From: Actinacidiphila epipremni
GTDB taxonomy: Bacteria > Actinomycetota > Actinomycetes > Streptomycetales > Streptomycetaceae
Assembly (NCBI RefSeq): GCF_012034175.1
Contig: NZ_JAATEJ010000012.1
Span: forward strand, 1 to 64,000
Length of the DNA stretch: 64,000 nucleotides
Reading direction: 5' to 3'
Numbering within the stretch: position 1 is the stretch's first letter; each line of letters starts with the position of its first letter. Shown one piece after another: positions 1 to 9,487 of the stretch. The position numbers and the translations under genes are program-made. Below the pieces are notes generated by a model that worked only from the letters and a program-made list of their open reading frames with translations, searched no databases and was not told the DNA's origin.

Positions 1-139
1 GGGCCACCGCCAGGGACCTGGCGGCGAGGGTGTGGCCGGCGGCGACGGCCTTCGCGTCCTCCACCGGGGCGGCGAACGCCTTGTTCCAGCTGGGGAGGTG
101 GAATCCGCTGTGCTGCCGGGTGGGGTGGTGGACGGCCAT
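1..139 (-). CDS. N-terminal end of an unknown protein (cut by window edge)
   Basis: The first 46 codons of a minus-strand gene are visible. They begin at an ATG whose first base is 139, preceded by an AGGGAG ribosome-binding site about six bases upstream. The peptide starts MAVHHPTRQHSGFHLP and continues with an alanine-rich stretch, and has no stop before the window edge. I do not recognise the family from this fragment. The clear ribosome-binding site makes a real gene likely. It runs away from the repeat region at 281-428. Confidence 0.5.
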   Translation of the reverse strand, partial: MAVHHPTRQHSGFHLPSWNKAFAAPVEDAKAVAAGHTLAARSLAVA

Positions 140-280
140 GGTGTGCTCCCTGTTCGTTCGGTGGTGGTCGTTCGGTACGCCATTACTGTCCTGCGGGCGG
201 GGGTTGCGGCACTGGAGGCGCAGGGCCCGAGTGCGGTGGGCCGAACGGCCCTGCCTCCGGGCCCGGTCGGTCCGCGCGGG

Positions 281-428
281 GCCCAACGAACGTGGCCGGC
301 GGTCCCGTTACGCGCCTGGCCCAACGGCTGCGGGCCGCAAGCCCGTTACGCCGCCGGGCCCAACGGCTAGAGCACGCAGGCCCGTTACGCCCCGGCCCCA
401 ACAGCCCCGCCCCGCAGTCCCGTTACGC
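281..428. repeat. 38-39 bp tandem repeat in an intergenic region
   Basis: CCCGTTACGC recurs at 304, 342, 381 and 419, and GCCCAACG-like blocks recur at 281, 319, 358 and about 395. This gives a period of 38, 39 and 38 bases over nearly four copies. The last copies are more diverged. The array fills most of the gene-free stretch 140-486, between the left-edge gene (pointing left) and the 3' end of the universal stress gene. No protein-like reading is convincing here, and the function is unknown. Confidence 0.75.
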
Positions 429-486
429 ACCTAGGGCCCGCCAGGCGTACCTGACGGGCCCCTCGGACGTACGCGTACAACGCCGG

Positions 487-1170
487 CTACGGCACCGGCA
501 CGATGACCACCGGGCAGCGCGAATGCCGCAGCAGCCCCGCCGTGACCGCCCCCAACTCCCGGCCGGGCAGCCCCCGTCGGCGGTGCGCCGCCAGCACCAC
601 CAGCCGGGACGTCCCGGACGCCTCGATGAGCGCCCGGCACTGCCCGGCCCGTACCGACCGGGCGTCGACCGCGAGCCCGGGGCCGCATCCGCACAACGCG
701 GCCTCCTCGAAGGCGAAGAGCGCCGCCTCCGCGTCCCCGTCACCCGCCACCCCGAGCAGCACCCCGCCCCGAACTCCCGTAGCCGCCGCGCGCGTTGTGC
801 CCCGTACGACGAGCAGCGGCCCGCGCGTACGGGCGGCCAGCCGACGGCTCACCGAATGCGTCAGCAACCGGCCGAGGCCGGCCGCGCCCCGCGAGCCGAC
901 CACGACCAGCTCCGCCGCCCCGCTGCGTTCCGCCAGGACCTCCACCGGGTCGCCGACGACCGCCGACTGCCGTACCGCCAGGCCCGGACGGCGCTCCGCG
1001 AGCCGCGCCGCAGCCGCCCGCAGCACCGGACCGGCCTCGTCCGGATCCGCCACGCAGTGCACGACCTCCAGCACGGCGCCCCGGCGCTCCGCCTCGCACG
1101 CCGCCGCGTCCAACGCCCGGAAGGCCGCCACCGATCCGTCCATCCCCACCACCACCGCACGCGCCCACAT
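487..1170 (-). CDS. Universal stress protein, two UspA-like domains
   Basis: This 227-residue protein starts at the ATG ending at 1170. The N-terminal half has the UspA pattern: an early VVVGMDGS strand, then the nucleotide-loop signature [12 protein letters not shown] near residue 95, followed by [18 protein letters not shown] second, shorter and more divergent Usp-like half ends in CPVVIVPVP. Usp proteins bind ATP or other ligands and help cells survive hypoxia and stationary phase. It is transcribed away from pflB. That placement fits an oxygen-limitation role in actinobacteria, although this is inference. The second domain lacks a clear Walker-like GxxG motif. Confidence 0.85.
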   Translation of the reverse strand: MWARAVVVGMDGSVAAFRALDAAACEAERRGAVLEVVHCVADPDEAGPVLRAAAARLAERRPGLAVRQSAVVGDPVEVLAERSGAAELVVVGSRGAAGLGRLLTHSVSRRLAARTRGPLLVVRGTTRAAATGVRGGVLLGVAGDGDAEAALFAFEEAALCGCGPGLAVDARSVRAGQCRALIEASGTSRLVVLAAHRRRGLPGRELGAVTAGLLRHSRCPVVIVPVP

Positions 1171-1380
1171 GTCCGCCGCCTCCGTCGTCCCGGTCCGAGC
1201 ACTGCCGCCCCGATCCTCCGCACCGCCCGCCGCCGTACGGGAGGGGCCGCCCCGCACCCGCCCGCAGGCCGACCCGCCCTCGCGGCAGGGCCGTTCGGCA
1301 CGCCGGACCGGCCCCGGTCGGCCCTCCCCGCCCCCGCCGGCGCCCGGCGACCATCGAGGCAGGCCGCCCGACACGACAAG

Positions 1381-1500
1381 CGGCCGGCCGACACGACAGG
1401 CAAGCCGCCGAAGCGACAGGCAAGCCGCCGAAGCGACAGGCAAGCCGGCCGACGCGACAGGCCGGCCGACGCGATCAAGCAAGCCGACGACGCGACAAGG
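1381..1500. repeat. 20-bp tandem repeat just upstream of pflB
   Basis: Two perfect copies of CAAGCCGCCGAAGCGACAGG lie back to back at 1401-1420 and 1421-1440. Diverged units flank them from about 1381 to 1500, each ending in a CGACA or CGACAGG core. The array ends directly at the AAGGGAG ribosome-binding site of pflB, so it lies in the promoter or 5' leader. The gene-free stretch 1171-1511 otherwise shows nothing I recognise. In particular I find no Rex or FNR-type palindrome. Confidence 0.75.
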
Positions 1501-1511
1501 GAGTTCCCGAC

Positions 1512-3779
1512 ATGACGGCGATCACCGACCTCACCCCGCAGGCGGCCACCGCCGACCCCTGGGCCGGCTTCGCGAGCGGCGGGCACTGGCGCGAGCACAT
1601 CGCGGTACGCGACTTCATCCAGGCCAACTACACGCCCTACGAGGGCGGTTCCGGCTTCCTCGCCGGCCCGACCGAACGCACCCTCGCCGTATGGTCACGC
1701 ATCACCGACCTGCTCCCCGAGGAGCGCCGCCGCGGCATCCTCGACGTCGACCCCGCGACCCCCTCCACGATCACGTCGCACGCCCCCGGCTACATCGACC
1801 GCGACCGCGAGCTGATCGTCGGCCTGCAGACCGACGCGCCGCTGAAGCGCGCGATCATGCCGGCCGGCGGCCTGCGCATGGTCGAAAAGGGCCTGCGCGC
1901 CTACGGATACGAGCCCGACCCGGCCGTCGGCAAGATCTTCGGCACGTACCGCAAGACGCACAACGCCGCCGTCTTCGACGCCTACACCCCCGAGATGCGC
2001 CGCGCCCGCAAGGCGGGCATCATCACCGGCCTGCCCGACGCGTACGGCCGCGGGCGCATCATCGGCGACTACCGCCGCGTCGCCCTCTACGGCACCGCCC
2101 GCCTGGTCGACGCCAAGCGCGCCGAACGCGCCCGCCTCGACGCGCTGCCCTCCACCGCCGACATGATCCGCGACCGCGAGGAACTGGCCGAGCAGATCCG
2201 CGCGCTGGGTGAACTCGCCAGGATGGCCGCCGACTACGGCTGCGACGTCACCCGCCCGGCCGCCACCGCCCACGAGGCCGTCCAGTGGCTCTACCTCGGC
2301 TACCTCGCCGCGGTGAAGGAGCAGAACGGCGCCGCGATGTCCCTCGGTCGCACCTCCACCTTCCTCGACGTCTACCTCCAGCGCGACCTCGACGCCGGCC
2401 TCCTCGACGAGACCCGCGCCCAGGAGCTGATCGACGACCTGGTGATCAAGCTGCGGATCGTGCGCTTCCTGCGCACCCCGGAGTACGACGCGCTGTTCTC
2501 CGGCGACCCCACCTGGGTCACCGAGTCCATCGGCGGCATGGGCACCGACGGCCGCACCCTGGTCACCCGCACCTCCTTCCGCTTCCTGCAGACCCTCTAC
2601 AACCTCGGCCCGGCGCCCGAACCCAACCTCACGGTGCTGTGGTCGCCGCAACTCCCCGACGGCTTCAAGAAGTTCTGCGCCCAGGTCTCCGTCGACACCA
2701 GCGCCATCCAGTACGAGTCCGACGACCTGATGCGCCCGCGCACCGGTGACGACACCGCGATCGCCTGCTGCGTCTCCGCGATGGCGGTCGGCCGCCAGAT
2801 GCAGTTCTTCGGCGCCCGCGTCAACCTCGCCAAGGCCCTGCTCTACGCGGTCAACGGCGGGCGCGACGAAATGAGCGGCGAGCAAGTCGCCCCGCCCGCA
2901 CCGCCGTTGACCGGCGAGTACCTCGACTACGACGAACTCGCCGCCGCGTACGACCGCACCCTGGACTGGCTGGCCGCCACATACGTCAACGCCCTCAACG
3001 TCATCCACTACATGCACGACAAGTACGCCTACGAGCGGCTGGAGATGGCGCTGCACGACCACCCGGTGCACCGCTTCATGGCGTGCGGCATCGCGGGACT
3101 GTCCGTCGCCGCGGACAGCCTCTCGGCCGTCAAGTACGGGCGGGTGAAGGTCATCAGGGACGCGACCGGGCTCGCCGTCGGCTACCGGGCGGACGGCGAC
3201 TGGCCGGCCTACGGCAACAACGACGACCGGGCCGACGCCCTGGCGACCGGCCTGGTCGAGTCGTTCATGGCGAAGATCGCCCGGCACCCCGCCTACCGCG
3301 ACGCCGAGCACACCCAGTCGGTGCTCACCATCACCTCCAACGTCGTCTACGGCCTGCACACCGGCGCCACCCCCGACGGACGGCCCGCCGGAGCCCCCTT
3401 CGCGCCGGGCGCGAACCCGATGAACGGCCGCGACCGGCACGGCATGATCGCCTCCGCGATGTCCGTCGCCAAGATCCCTTACGCCCAGGCCCGCGACGGC
3501 ATCTCGCTCACCTCGACCATCACCCCCGAAGGGCTCGGCCACGACCCTGCCGAGCGGGCCGCGAACCTGGCGGGCATCCTCGACGCCTACACCGCGACCG
3601 GCGGATTCCACCTCAACGTCAACGTCCTGGACCGGACGACCCTTGAGGACGCGATGGCCCACCCGGAGCGGTACCCGGAGCTCACGATCCGGGTGTCCGG
3701 CTACGCGGTGAACTTCGTCCGCCTGACGCGCGAGCAGCAACTCGACGTGATCAGCCGCACGTTCCACGGTGCGCGATGA
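1512..3779 (+). CDS. pflB: Pyruvate formate-lyase (formate C-acetyltransferase)
   Basis: PflB is a glycyl-radical enzyme that turns pyruvate and CoA into acetyl-CoA and formate without oxygen. The protein has 755 residues, close to the 760 of E. coli. The catalytic cysteine pair is at residues 419-420 in IACCVSAM. The radical glycine is at about residue 730 in RVSGYAV, followed by the usual C-terminal [18 protein letters not shown]. Start ATG 1512 is set by AAGGGAG eight bases upstream. Its stop overlaps the start of the activase gene (ATGA at 3776). All key residues are intact, so the gene looks functional despite the aerobic lifestyle of the group. Confidence 0.96.
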   Translation: MTAITDLTPQAATADPWAGFASGGHWREHIAVRDFIQANYTPYEGGSGFLAGPTERTLAVWSRITDLLPEERRRGILDVDPATPSTITSHAPGYIDRDRELIVGLQTDAPLKRAIMPAGGLRMVEKGLRAYGYEPDPAVGKIFGTYRKTHNAAVFDAYTPEMRRARKAGIITGLPDAYGRGRIIGDYRRVALYGTARLVDAKRAERARLDALPSTADMIRDREELAEQIRALGELARMAADYGCDVTRPAATAHEAVQWLYLGYLAAVKEQNGAAMSLGRTSTFLDVYLQRDLDAGLLDETRAQELIDDLVIKLRIVRFLRTPEYDALFSGDPTWVTESIGGMGTDGRTLVTRTSFRFLQTLYNLGPAPEPNLTVLWSPQLPDGFKKFCAQVSVDTSAIQYESDDLMRPRTGDDTAIACCVSAMAVGRQMQFFGARVNLAKALLYAVNGGRDEMSGEQVAPPAPPLTGEYLDYDELAAAYDRTLDWLAATYVNALNVIHYMHDKYAYERLEMALHDHPVHRFMACGIAGLSVAADSLSAVKYGRVKVIRDATGLAVGYRADGDWPAYGNNDDRADALATGLVESFMAKIARHPAYRDAEHTQSVLTITSNVVYGLHTGATPDGRPAGAPFAPGANPMNGRDRHGMIASAMSVAKIPYAQARDGISLTSTITPEGLGHDPAERAANLAGILDAYTATGGFHLNVNVLDRTTLEDAMAHPERYPELTIRVSGYAVNFVRLTREQQLDVISRTFHGAR

Positions 3780-4600
3780 GCACGGACGCCCGCCGGGCGG
3801 GCGAGCACGCGGTGAGCCGCCCGGCGGACGACGCCCCGGCGGGGAGGGCACCCGCCGGCGCGACGCCGTCAGGCGCGTCCGGCCGTGTCCACTCCTGGGA
3901 CCTGTCCACCGGCGTCGACGGACCCGGCACCCGCTTTGTCCTCTTCCTCAGCGGCTGCCCCCTGCGCTGCCTGTACTGCGCCAACCCCGACACCTGGCAC
4001 ATGCGGGACGGCCGGCACATGACCGTCGACGACGTCATGGCGGAGATCGGCCGCTACACCGCCTTCATCACCGCCGCGGGCGGCGGCGTCACCCTGACCG
4101 GCGGCGAACCCCTCCTCCAACCCGACTTCGCCGCAAGGATCTTGCGCCGCTGCCGCGAACTGGGCCTGCACACCGCCCTGGACACCTCCGGCTTCCTCGG
4201 CGCCCGCGCCACCGACGAGCTCCTCGCCGACACCAGCCTCGTCCTGCTCGACGTCAAGTCCTTCGACGTCCGCGCCTACCGCGCCCTGACCGGCGGCTCG
4301 TTGGCCCCCACCCTGAGCTTCGCCACCCGCCTCGACCGGCTCGGCGTACCGGTCCGCATCCGCTATGTGCTCGTGCCCGGCTGGACCGACGACGAGACCG
4401 CCGTGGACGGCCTCGCCTCCTTCGCGGCCGGCCTGGGCAACGTCGAGCAGATCGACGTCCTGCCCTTCCACAAGCTCGGCGCGGCCAAGTACGACGCCCT
4501 GGGCCTCCCCTTCCCGCTGCGCGACACCCCGACCCCGTCCCCCGACCTCGTCGACCGGGTCCGCGCCCAGTTCCGCGAACACGGCCTGCGCGCCCTGTGA
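3776..4600 (+). CDS. pflA: Pyruvate formate-lyase-activating enzyme (radical SAM)
   Basis: The activase uses S-adenosylmethionine and a [4Fe-4S] cluster to place the glycyl radical on PflB. The 274-residue protein carries the cluster motif CxxxCxxC at Cys61, Cys65 and Cys68 (CPLRCLYC). It also has [11 protein letters not shown], the SAM-contacting GGE motif, and the typical LDVKSFD and [10 protein letters not shown] segments. The first 35 residues or so are alanine- and proline-rich and longer than in E. coli PflA. It overlaps pflB by four bases, so the two are probably translationally coupled. Confidence 0.95.
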   Translation: MSTDARRAGEHAVSRPADDAPAGRAPAGATPSGASGRVHSWDLSTGVDGPGTRFVLFLSGCPLRCLYCANPDTWHMRDGRHMTVDDVMAEIGRYTAFITAAGGGVTLTGGEPLLQPDFAARILRRCRELGLHTALDTSGFLGARATDELLADTSLVLLDVKSFDVRAYRALTGGSLAPTLSFATRLDRLGVPVRIRYVLVPGWTDDETAVDGLASFAAGLGNVEQIDVLPFHKLGAAKYDALGLPFPLRDTPTPSPDLVDRVRAQFREHGLRAL

Positions 4601-4722
4601 GCCGCCGGGGCGTACGGGACACCGGGTGACGTGCGCAAGGCCGCGAAGCCCCAGGTAACCCGCGGGCCGACAGCCCGCCCAACTGCCCCCGTGCGCAACG
4701 CCGTACGGGCCTCGCGACGCGA

Positions 4723-4751
4723 CTGACACGGGCCGTAGCCGTCGTTATGCT
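4723..4751 (+). promoter_or_regulatory. Sigma-70-type promoter giving a leaderless kinase mRNA
   Basis: A -35-like CTGACA (4723-4728) and a -10-like TATGCT (4746-4751) are separated by exactly 17 bases. Transcription would then begin at about 4757-4758. That is at the GTG start of the kinase gene, which has no ribosome-binding site. Confidence 0.6.
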
Positions 4752-4757
4752 GCCCGC

Positions 4758-6869
4758 GTGGGGATGGGGATGGGCGCGGAACGCGTCGTGGGCGGCCGTT
4801 ACCGGCTGCTGGAAACGGTCGGGCGGGGCGGAATGGGCCGCGTCTGGCGGGGGTACGACGAGACGCTGCACCGCGAGGTCGCCCTCAAGGAAGTCCTGCT
4901 CCCGGTCGAGCTCACCGGCGAGGAGCGCGCCGCGATGGTCGCCCGGGCGCTGCGCGAGGCCCGCGCGGCGGCCAGGCTGCGCCACCCCGGCATCGTCACC
5001 GTGCACGACGTGGTGCGCGAGGCACCCGACGGCACGCCCGACGCGTCGGCCGAGCCGTGGATCGTGATGGAGTACGTGCCCGGCGAGTCGCTGGCCCGTA
5101 CCGTACGCGAACCGGCGCGGCGCCTGCCCTGGCCCCAAGTCGCCGCCCTCGGCGCCCAGATCGCCGCCGCACTGGCCCACGCGCACGCCGCCGGCATCGT
5201 CCACCGCGACCTCAAGCCGGACAACGTCCTGCTCGCCGACCGCGGACCGGTCATCACCGACTTCGGCATCGCCCGCGTCCTGGACGCCACGACCCGCCTC
5301 ACCCACACCGGCACGATCGTCGGCACCCCGCAGTACATGGCGCCCGAGCAACTGGAGGGCCGCACGGTCGAGTCGGCGGCCGACCTGTGGGCGCTCGGCG
5401 CGACCCTCTACGCCGCCGTCGAGGGCCGCGCCCCGTTCGACGCCCCGACCCTCACCGCGCTGTACGTCGCGATCCTGACCCAGCCCCCGGCCCCGCCCGA
5501 GCACGCGGGCCCGCTCGCGGAGGTGCTCACCGCGCTGCTGGCGAAGGACGCGGCGGAGCGCCCGAGCGCGGAGGACGTGGCGGCCCGCCTCCGCGAACTG
5601 GCCGCGCAGCCAGCCCCCTTGGCGCAGGGCGCGGCTGCGGTCGCCGAGGCGTCGCCCGTGACTCCGGAGAGGCAGGGGCCCGAGCCGCTGACGCATCCCG
5701 CGACGGTCCTGGACCGCACCGACCGCCCAGCGCCCACCCGGACGGCCCCGCGACCGAGGGGCGCCACGGAAGAGGGAACCCCAACTCCTACACCCCCCGT
5801 CACCACGTCACGCGGACCGAGCCGCAGAACACTCCTCTGGGCAGGCGCGGCGGTCGTGGCGGCGGCGGGCGGCGGCACGGCGGCGGCGCTGGCACTGCGC
5901 GACCAAGGCCACGGCACCAGTCGGGAGTTGCTGAGCACCCTGCGCGGCTTCGACGACACCGCGGTGAACAGCGTCGCCTACAGCCCGGACGGTACGAGCC
6001 TCGCCGTGACGAGCCTGGACGGCTCGGTCTCGCTCTACGACACCGACCCGAACCGCTGGCGCGCCACGTTGACGTCGAGCGAGACGTCCGGCAGCCCGCG
6101 CACGGCGTCGTTCAGCCCGGACGGCAAGCGGTTGGCCGTCGCGTTCATGAACACCCACGCCCAGGACGCCGGCTTCGTCGCCATCTGGGACGTCGCGACG
6201 CAAGCCCTGGCCGTCAGGCTCGAAGGTCTGTCGTACGCGGCCGACCCCGTCACCTGGACCCCCGACGGCAAGGAACTCCTCGCCGGCAGCGGCGCGTTGA
6301 GCACCCTCTGGTGGAGCACCCAGCCCCTGAGCGCCACCTCCAAGGCCAACAGCCTCGTCCTCCCGTCCGACAGCAAGGCCACCACCCGCAGCGTCGCCGC
6401 CCGCCCCCGCACCACCTCCGAGATCGCCATCGGCCTGGACGACGGCGCGATCTACCTCTGCAACCTCCAGTCCAACACCCCGAACACCCCCTACGCCCAG
6501 CTCACGTCCGACGACCCGGTCACCGCCCTGGCCTTCTCCCCGGACGGCCGGCAACTCGTCTCCGGCGGCGTCGGCACCCGGTTCTGGAACCCGACGGCAG
6601 CGGCACGCAAGCCCACCGAGGTCATGGCCCAACTCAGCGGCACCGCCCTGGCCTTCAGCCCCGACGGCACCGTCCTCGCCATAGCCGACGCCCACGACGT
6701 CCACCTCCTCGACGCCAAGACCCACTCCACCCGCACCGTCCTACGAGGCCACACCGACACGGTGACCACCCTCGCCTTCAGCCCCACCCACCCCACCCTC
6801 ACCACAGGCGCCACCGACGCCACCCTCCGCCAATGGGACGTCTCCGCCCTCCTCACCCCCACCACCTGA
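4758..6869 (+). CDS. Ser/Thr protein kinase with C-terminal WD40-like repeats
   Basis: This is a 703-residue transmembrane kinase. The kinase domain spans about residues 15-275. It has the glycine loop VGRGGMGRVW, ATP lysine 44 (VALKEV), HRDLKPDN (catalytic Asp151), DFG at 168 and GTPQYMAPEQ. A proline-rich linker leads to one membrane helix at about 355-380. A beta-propeller of WD40-like repeats follows (SPDGTSLAV, SPDGKRLAV, SPDGRQLVS, SPDGTVLAI), ending in a typical GHTDTVTTLAFS blade. The kinase should lie inside the cell and the propeller outside, as a sensor, though this is inferred from topology. GTG 4758 is chosen because a promoter sits seven bases upstream. ATGs at 4764 and 4770 are alternatives. 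Confidence 0.92.
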   Translation: MGMGMGAERVVGGRYRLLETVGRGGMGRVWRGYDETLHREVALKEVLLPVELTGEERAAMVARALREARAAARLRHPGIVTVHDVVREAPDGTPDASAEPWIVMEYVPGESLARTVREPARRLPWPQVAALGAQIAAALAHAHAAGIVHRDLKPDNVLLADRGPVITDFGIARVLDATTRLTHTGTIVGTPQYMAPEQLEGRTVESAADLWALGATLYAAVEGRAPFDAPTLTALYVAILTQPPAPPEHAGPLAEVLTALLAKDAAERPSAEDVAARLRELAAQPAPLAQGAAAVAEASPVTPERQGPEPLTHPATVLDRTDRPAPTRTAPRPRGATEEGTPTPTPPVTTSRGPSRRTLLWAGAAVVAAAGGGTAAALALRDQGHGTSRELLSTLRGFDDTAVNSVAYSPDGTSLAVTSLDGSVSLYDTDPNRWRATLTSSETSGSPRTASFSPDGKRLAVAFMNTHAQDAGFVAIWDVATQALAVRLEGLSYAADPVTWTPDGKELLAGSGALSTLWWSTQPLSATSKANSLVLPSDSKATTRSVAARPRTTSEIAIGLDDGAIYLCNLQSNTPNTPYAQLTSDDPVTALAFSPDGRQLVSGGVGTRFWNPTAAARKPTEVMAQLSGTALAFSPDGTVLAIADAHDVHLLDAKTHSTRTVLRGHTDTVTTLAFSPTHPTLTTGATDATLRQWDVSALLTPTT

Positions 6870-7057
6870 CCCCACCACCCACCCACCGCCGCTGAATCCG
6901 CCGCCCGAGCCGTAGGCCCTCCCGCCCCTACGACCGGAGACCCCCGCCTCCGCACCGCCGAAGACAACGACCACGCCGAACCCACCGAATCCGCCCGCCC
7001 CGCACCCACCCTGCTCGCCTGACACCCTCTGCATCACCCCTTCCTCGTCCTCGATGA

Positions 7058-7191
7058 GGCCGGCTCGTCGCCGTCCACGTCATCGCCGACCTGACCAGCC
7101 GCCAGGCCGCTCCCGAACGCATCGCGAAGATCGTGAGGTCACAGTGGTGATCGAAAACCGGCTCTACTTCGTGCGGGACACCGCCCCCTGA
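7058..7191 (+). pseudogene. Remnant of an ISAs1-family transposase C-terminus
   Basis: From 7058 the frame reads GRLVAVHVIADLTSRQAAPE and then RIAKIVRSQW before a TGA. Shifting the frame by one base, at 7147, gives VIENRLYFVRDT and a stop at 7189. Together these match the conserved ISAs1-type transposase segment around W-x-IENRLHxVRD, with about one base lost after the tryptophan codon. The start and the rest of the element are missing. Nothing else is recognisable in the gene-free stretch 6870-7218. The remnant sits directly beside the 3' end of the TPR gene. Confidence 0.7.
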
Positions 7192-7218
7192 ACCGTCCCG
7201 GTCTCCAGGTGTCCACGA

Positions 7219-9294
7219 TCACGGGGAAGCCTCACGCATGGTGCCCGATACGGTTCCTGGCGGGGTGCCTGAGAGCCCGAGCGGGCCGAGGGTGTCCATC
7301 TCTTGCCGGATCGCTTCCAGGCGGTCGGCCAGCTCCGCCCCCTCGCGGGTCTGCCGAAGCCGGCCGATCTCGGCGCGCGCCCCCTCGGCGTCCAGCAGAT
7401 GGGACCAGATGACCCCGCGCCCTTGTTCGAGGAGGCACAGGGCGGTCTCCGGAGCGCGGGCCCGCAGCGCGGCGGCTGCGGCGTCTTGGGCGAGGCTGTC
7501 GTTCTCGGCGAGCAGGCGCTCCTGGTCGGCTCGTACGATGCCAGGCCAGGCCAGCGTCGGCAGCGCGCCGACGGCTGCCCGGAAGCCCTCCACCGCGTCG
7601 TCCCAGTCCTCCAGGGCCGCCGCGACCTCACCCCATCTGCGGGCGCTGTCCACCAGCAGCCGGGCCGCGGTTCCTTCGGTACCGGCCGCCTCCCGCAGGG
7701 CGGCCACCGCCTGGCGCAGGTCCCGGGAGCGGTCGTGCTCACTCCCGGCCTGCCCGGCGCGCGCCGCGAGCGCGGTGCCCAGCGTGCGCAGCGCCTCGGC
7801 CCGGCCCGGGTCCGCGGCGGACCGGCCGGTCAGCGACTCCTCGGCGGCACGAACCGTGTCGTCGAGGTCCGCGCGCTCGCCGCTCGCCTCGAAGCGGGCC
7901 CAGTGGCTTCCGGCGAGGACGCTCAGCACGAGAGGGCGCCGCCGGCTGCCGCGCGGCTCCGCGTCGGCCGCCGCCTCCCCTTCACGCACGGCAGCGTCCA
8001 GGTCGTCGACGCTGCCGGTGAGGATGCCGCGGGTGCGCAGGGCAAGGCCGAGGTTCGAACGCCGACCGGGTTCCTCGGGGCTCTGCGGCAGCATCAGTTC
8101 CAGGGCACGCGACTGCACAAGGACGGAGCGGTCCAGCACGGCGGGGTCGCCCGTGCGCTCGTGCAGCTCCCACAGCAGGATGCCCGACTCGGCCAGGACC
8201 AGGGGTTTCGCCGCGTGGTCGTCCGGCAGGGCCAAAGCTGCCGCCTTCAGCGCTTCGAGCGCGTCCTGCAGGTCCTGGGTGGAGCCGCGCAACCGGAAAC
8301 GCGCGCCGAGGGCCGTGCCCAGGTTGGACAGCATCGCGTAACGGTCGGCGCGGCCCCCCTCGGCGCGGGCGAGCGCGTCGCGGGTCCAGCGGACGGCCGC
8401 CTCCAGGTCACCCTCGTCCCCCGTGTGGTCGAAGCGCTCGCGGTAGGCGGTGGCAAGCCCCGCGGACGCGCGGGAGCGCTCCGGGCTGCCCGGCGGCAGG
8501 GCGGCGGCGGCCGACAGCAGGAGCTCCATGGCCGCGTCGAGGTCCCGCTCCGCCTGCGGGCCGGGCTCGGCACGCGCCGCCCGCAGGCGCAGGGCTTGGC
8601 CGAGGTTGAAGCGCAAGCCGGGAAGGCGGGGGTGGCCGGGCGCGATCACCGCGAGCGCCTCCCGTCCGAGAGTGACGGCCTCGTCGAGGTCGGCGAGGCG
8701 TCCGAAACGCTCGCTGCGGATCCGCAGGGTCACGGCCAGGTTGTTGAGGGCAGAGAAGCGGTCGCTGCCGACGCCCCCCGAGGGGGCCGCCGCCCGCCGG
8801 CCCATCGCCACGGCCTCCTCCAGGACGTCCGCCTCGCCCCAGCGGACGAAGCACATCCGCAGGACGACCCCCAGTGCGTCGGTGGCCCCCGTACGCAGGT
8901 CGCCGGGCAGGTGGAGCGAGACCGCCTGCCGCAGGGCCGCCTCGGCGCCCCGCAGGTCACCGTCCGCGCCCGAGGACTCGTGGCGGCGCATCAGCGCGGT
9001 GCCCAACTGGTCGACAGCCATGGGCCGAAGCGCCGTGGGGAGGTCACCTCGCGCGCACAGCGTTTCCAACAGGTCTATCGCCTCGTCCAGATCGTCCCTG
9101 CGCCCCGACAACTCGTAGCGCCGGACCAGGAAGTGACTGAGCGTCAGGGACGTACGTCCGTCGTCGGTGTGCGCGGTGGCGCGGCGGAGCCGACGTAACA
9201 GACCGACGGCGGCGTCCAGGTCGGCCTGCGAGTTCGTCTCCAGCGCCCGCCGCATGGCCGACTGTGCCCGCTCCGCCAACACGGCATTCCACAT
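7219..9294 (-). CDS. TPR-repeat protein, sensor half of a split TPR-CHAT protein
   Basis: This is a 691-residue, entirely alpha-helical protein built from many TPR-like repeats (patterns such as DLDEAVTLGREAL, DLEAAVRWTRDAL, DLDDTVRAAEESL). It ends in APETALCLLEQGRGVIWSHL and a short helical tail. In actinobacterial TPR-CHAT fusion proteins that same linker is followed at once by the CHAT domain. Here the CHAT part is instead encoded by the divergent gene at 9488. The start is uncertain. ATG ending at 9294 is the first methionine before the TPR array, with GGAG very close upstream. A GTG at 9303 is possible. No membrane segment or signal peptide is seen. Confidence 0.8.
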   Translation of the reverse strand: MWNAVLAERAQSAMRRALETNSQADLDAAVGLLRRLRRATAHTDDGRTSLTLSHFLVRRYELSGRRDDLDEAIDLLETLCARGDLPTALRPMAVDQLGTALMRRHESSGADGDLRGAEAALRQAVSLHLPGDLRTGATDALGVVLRMCFVRWGEADVLEEAVAMGRRAAAPSGGVGSDRFSALNNLAVTLRIRSERFGRLADLDEAVTLGREALAVIAPGHPRLPGLRFNLGQALRLRAARAEPGPQAERDLDAAMELLLSAAAALPPGSPERSRASAGLATAYRERFDHTGDEGDLEAAVRWTRDALARAEGGRADRYAMLSNLGTALGARFRLRGSTQDLQDALEALKAAALALPDDHAAKPLVLAESGILLWELHERTGDPAVLDRSVLVQSRALELMLPQSPEEPGRRSNLGLALRTRGILTGSVDDLDAAVREGEAAADAEPRGSRRRPLVLSVLAGSHWARFEASGERADLDDTVRAAEESLTGRSAADPGRAEALRTLGTALAARAGQAGSEHDRSRDLRQAVAALREAAGTEGTAARLLVDSARRWGEVAAALEDWDDAVEGFRAAVGALPTLAWPGIVRADQERLLAENDSLAQDAAAAALRARAPETALCLLEQGRGVIWSHLLDAEGARAEIGRLRQTREGAELADRLEAIRQEMDTLGPLGLSGTPPGTVSGTMREASP

Positions 9295-9487
9295 GCACTC
9301 CACCCCCGTCGTCGTCCACGTCGTGACGGCCCACAGCACACCGCCCTCGCCGAGATGACGCTCTCTCCCGTCACAGCGCCAGAAAGCCCTCCGCCCCACC
9401 ACCGTACGGAAAGTCCGGTCGCCGGGTACGCGTACCGCGCATACTGGGAACATACGGGAGCCAGGGGGATCCCGGAGGGGGTGCGGC

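Noticed and set aside
281..428. CRISPR array
   Set aside because: The units have no separate repeat and spacer parts, vary along their whole length, and no cas gene is near.
1171..1511. Rex or FNR binding site before pflB
   Set aside because: No TGTGAAC-type or TTGAT-N4-ATCAA-type palindrome is present.
6491..7037. Minus-strand frames opposite the kinase 3' end
   Set aside because: These are shadows of the WD40 part, and the peptide is Gly/Val/Arg-rich without motifs.
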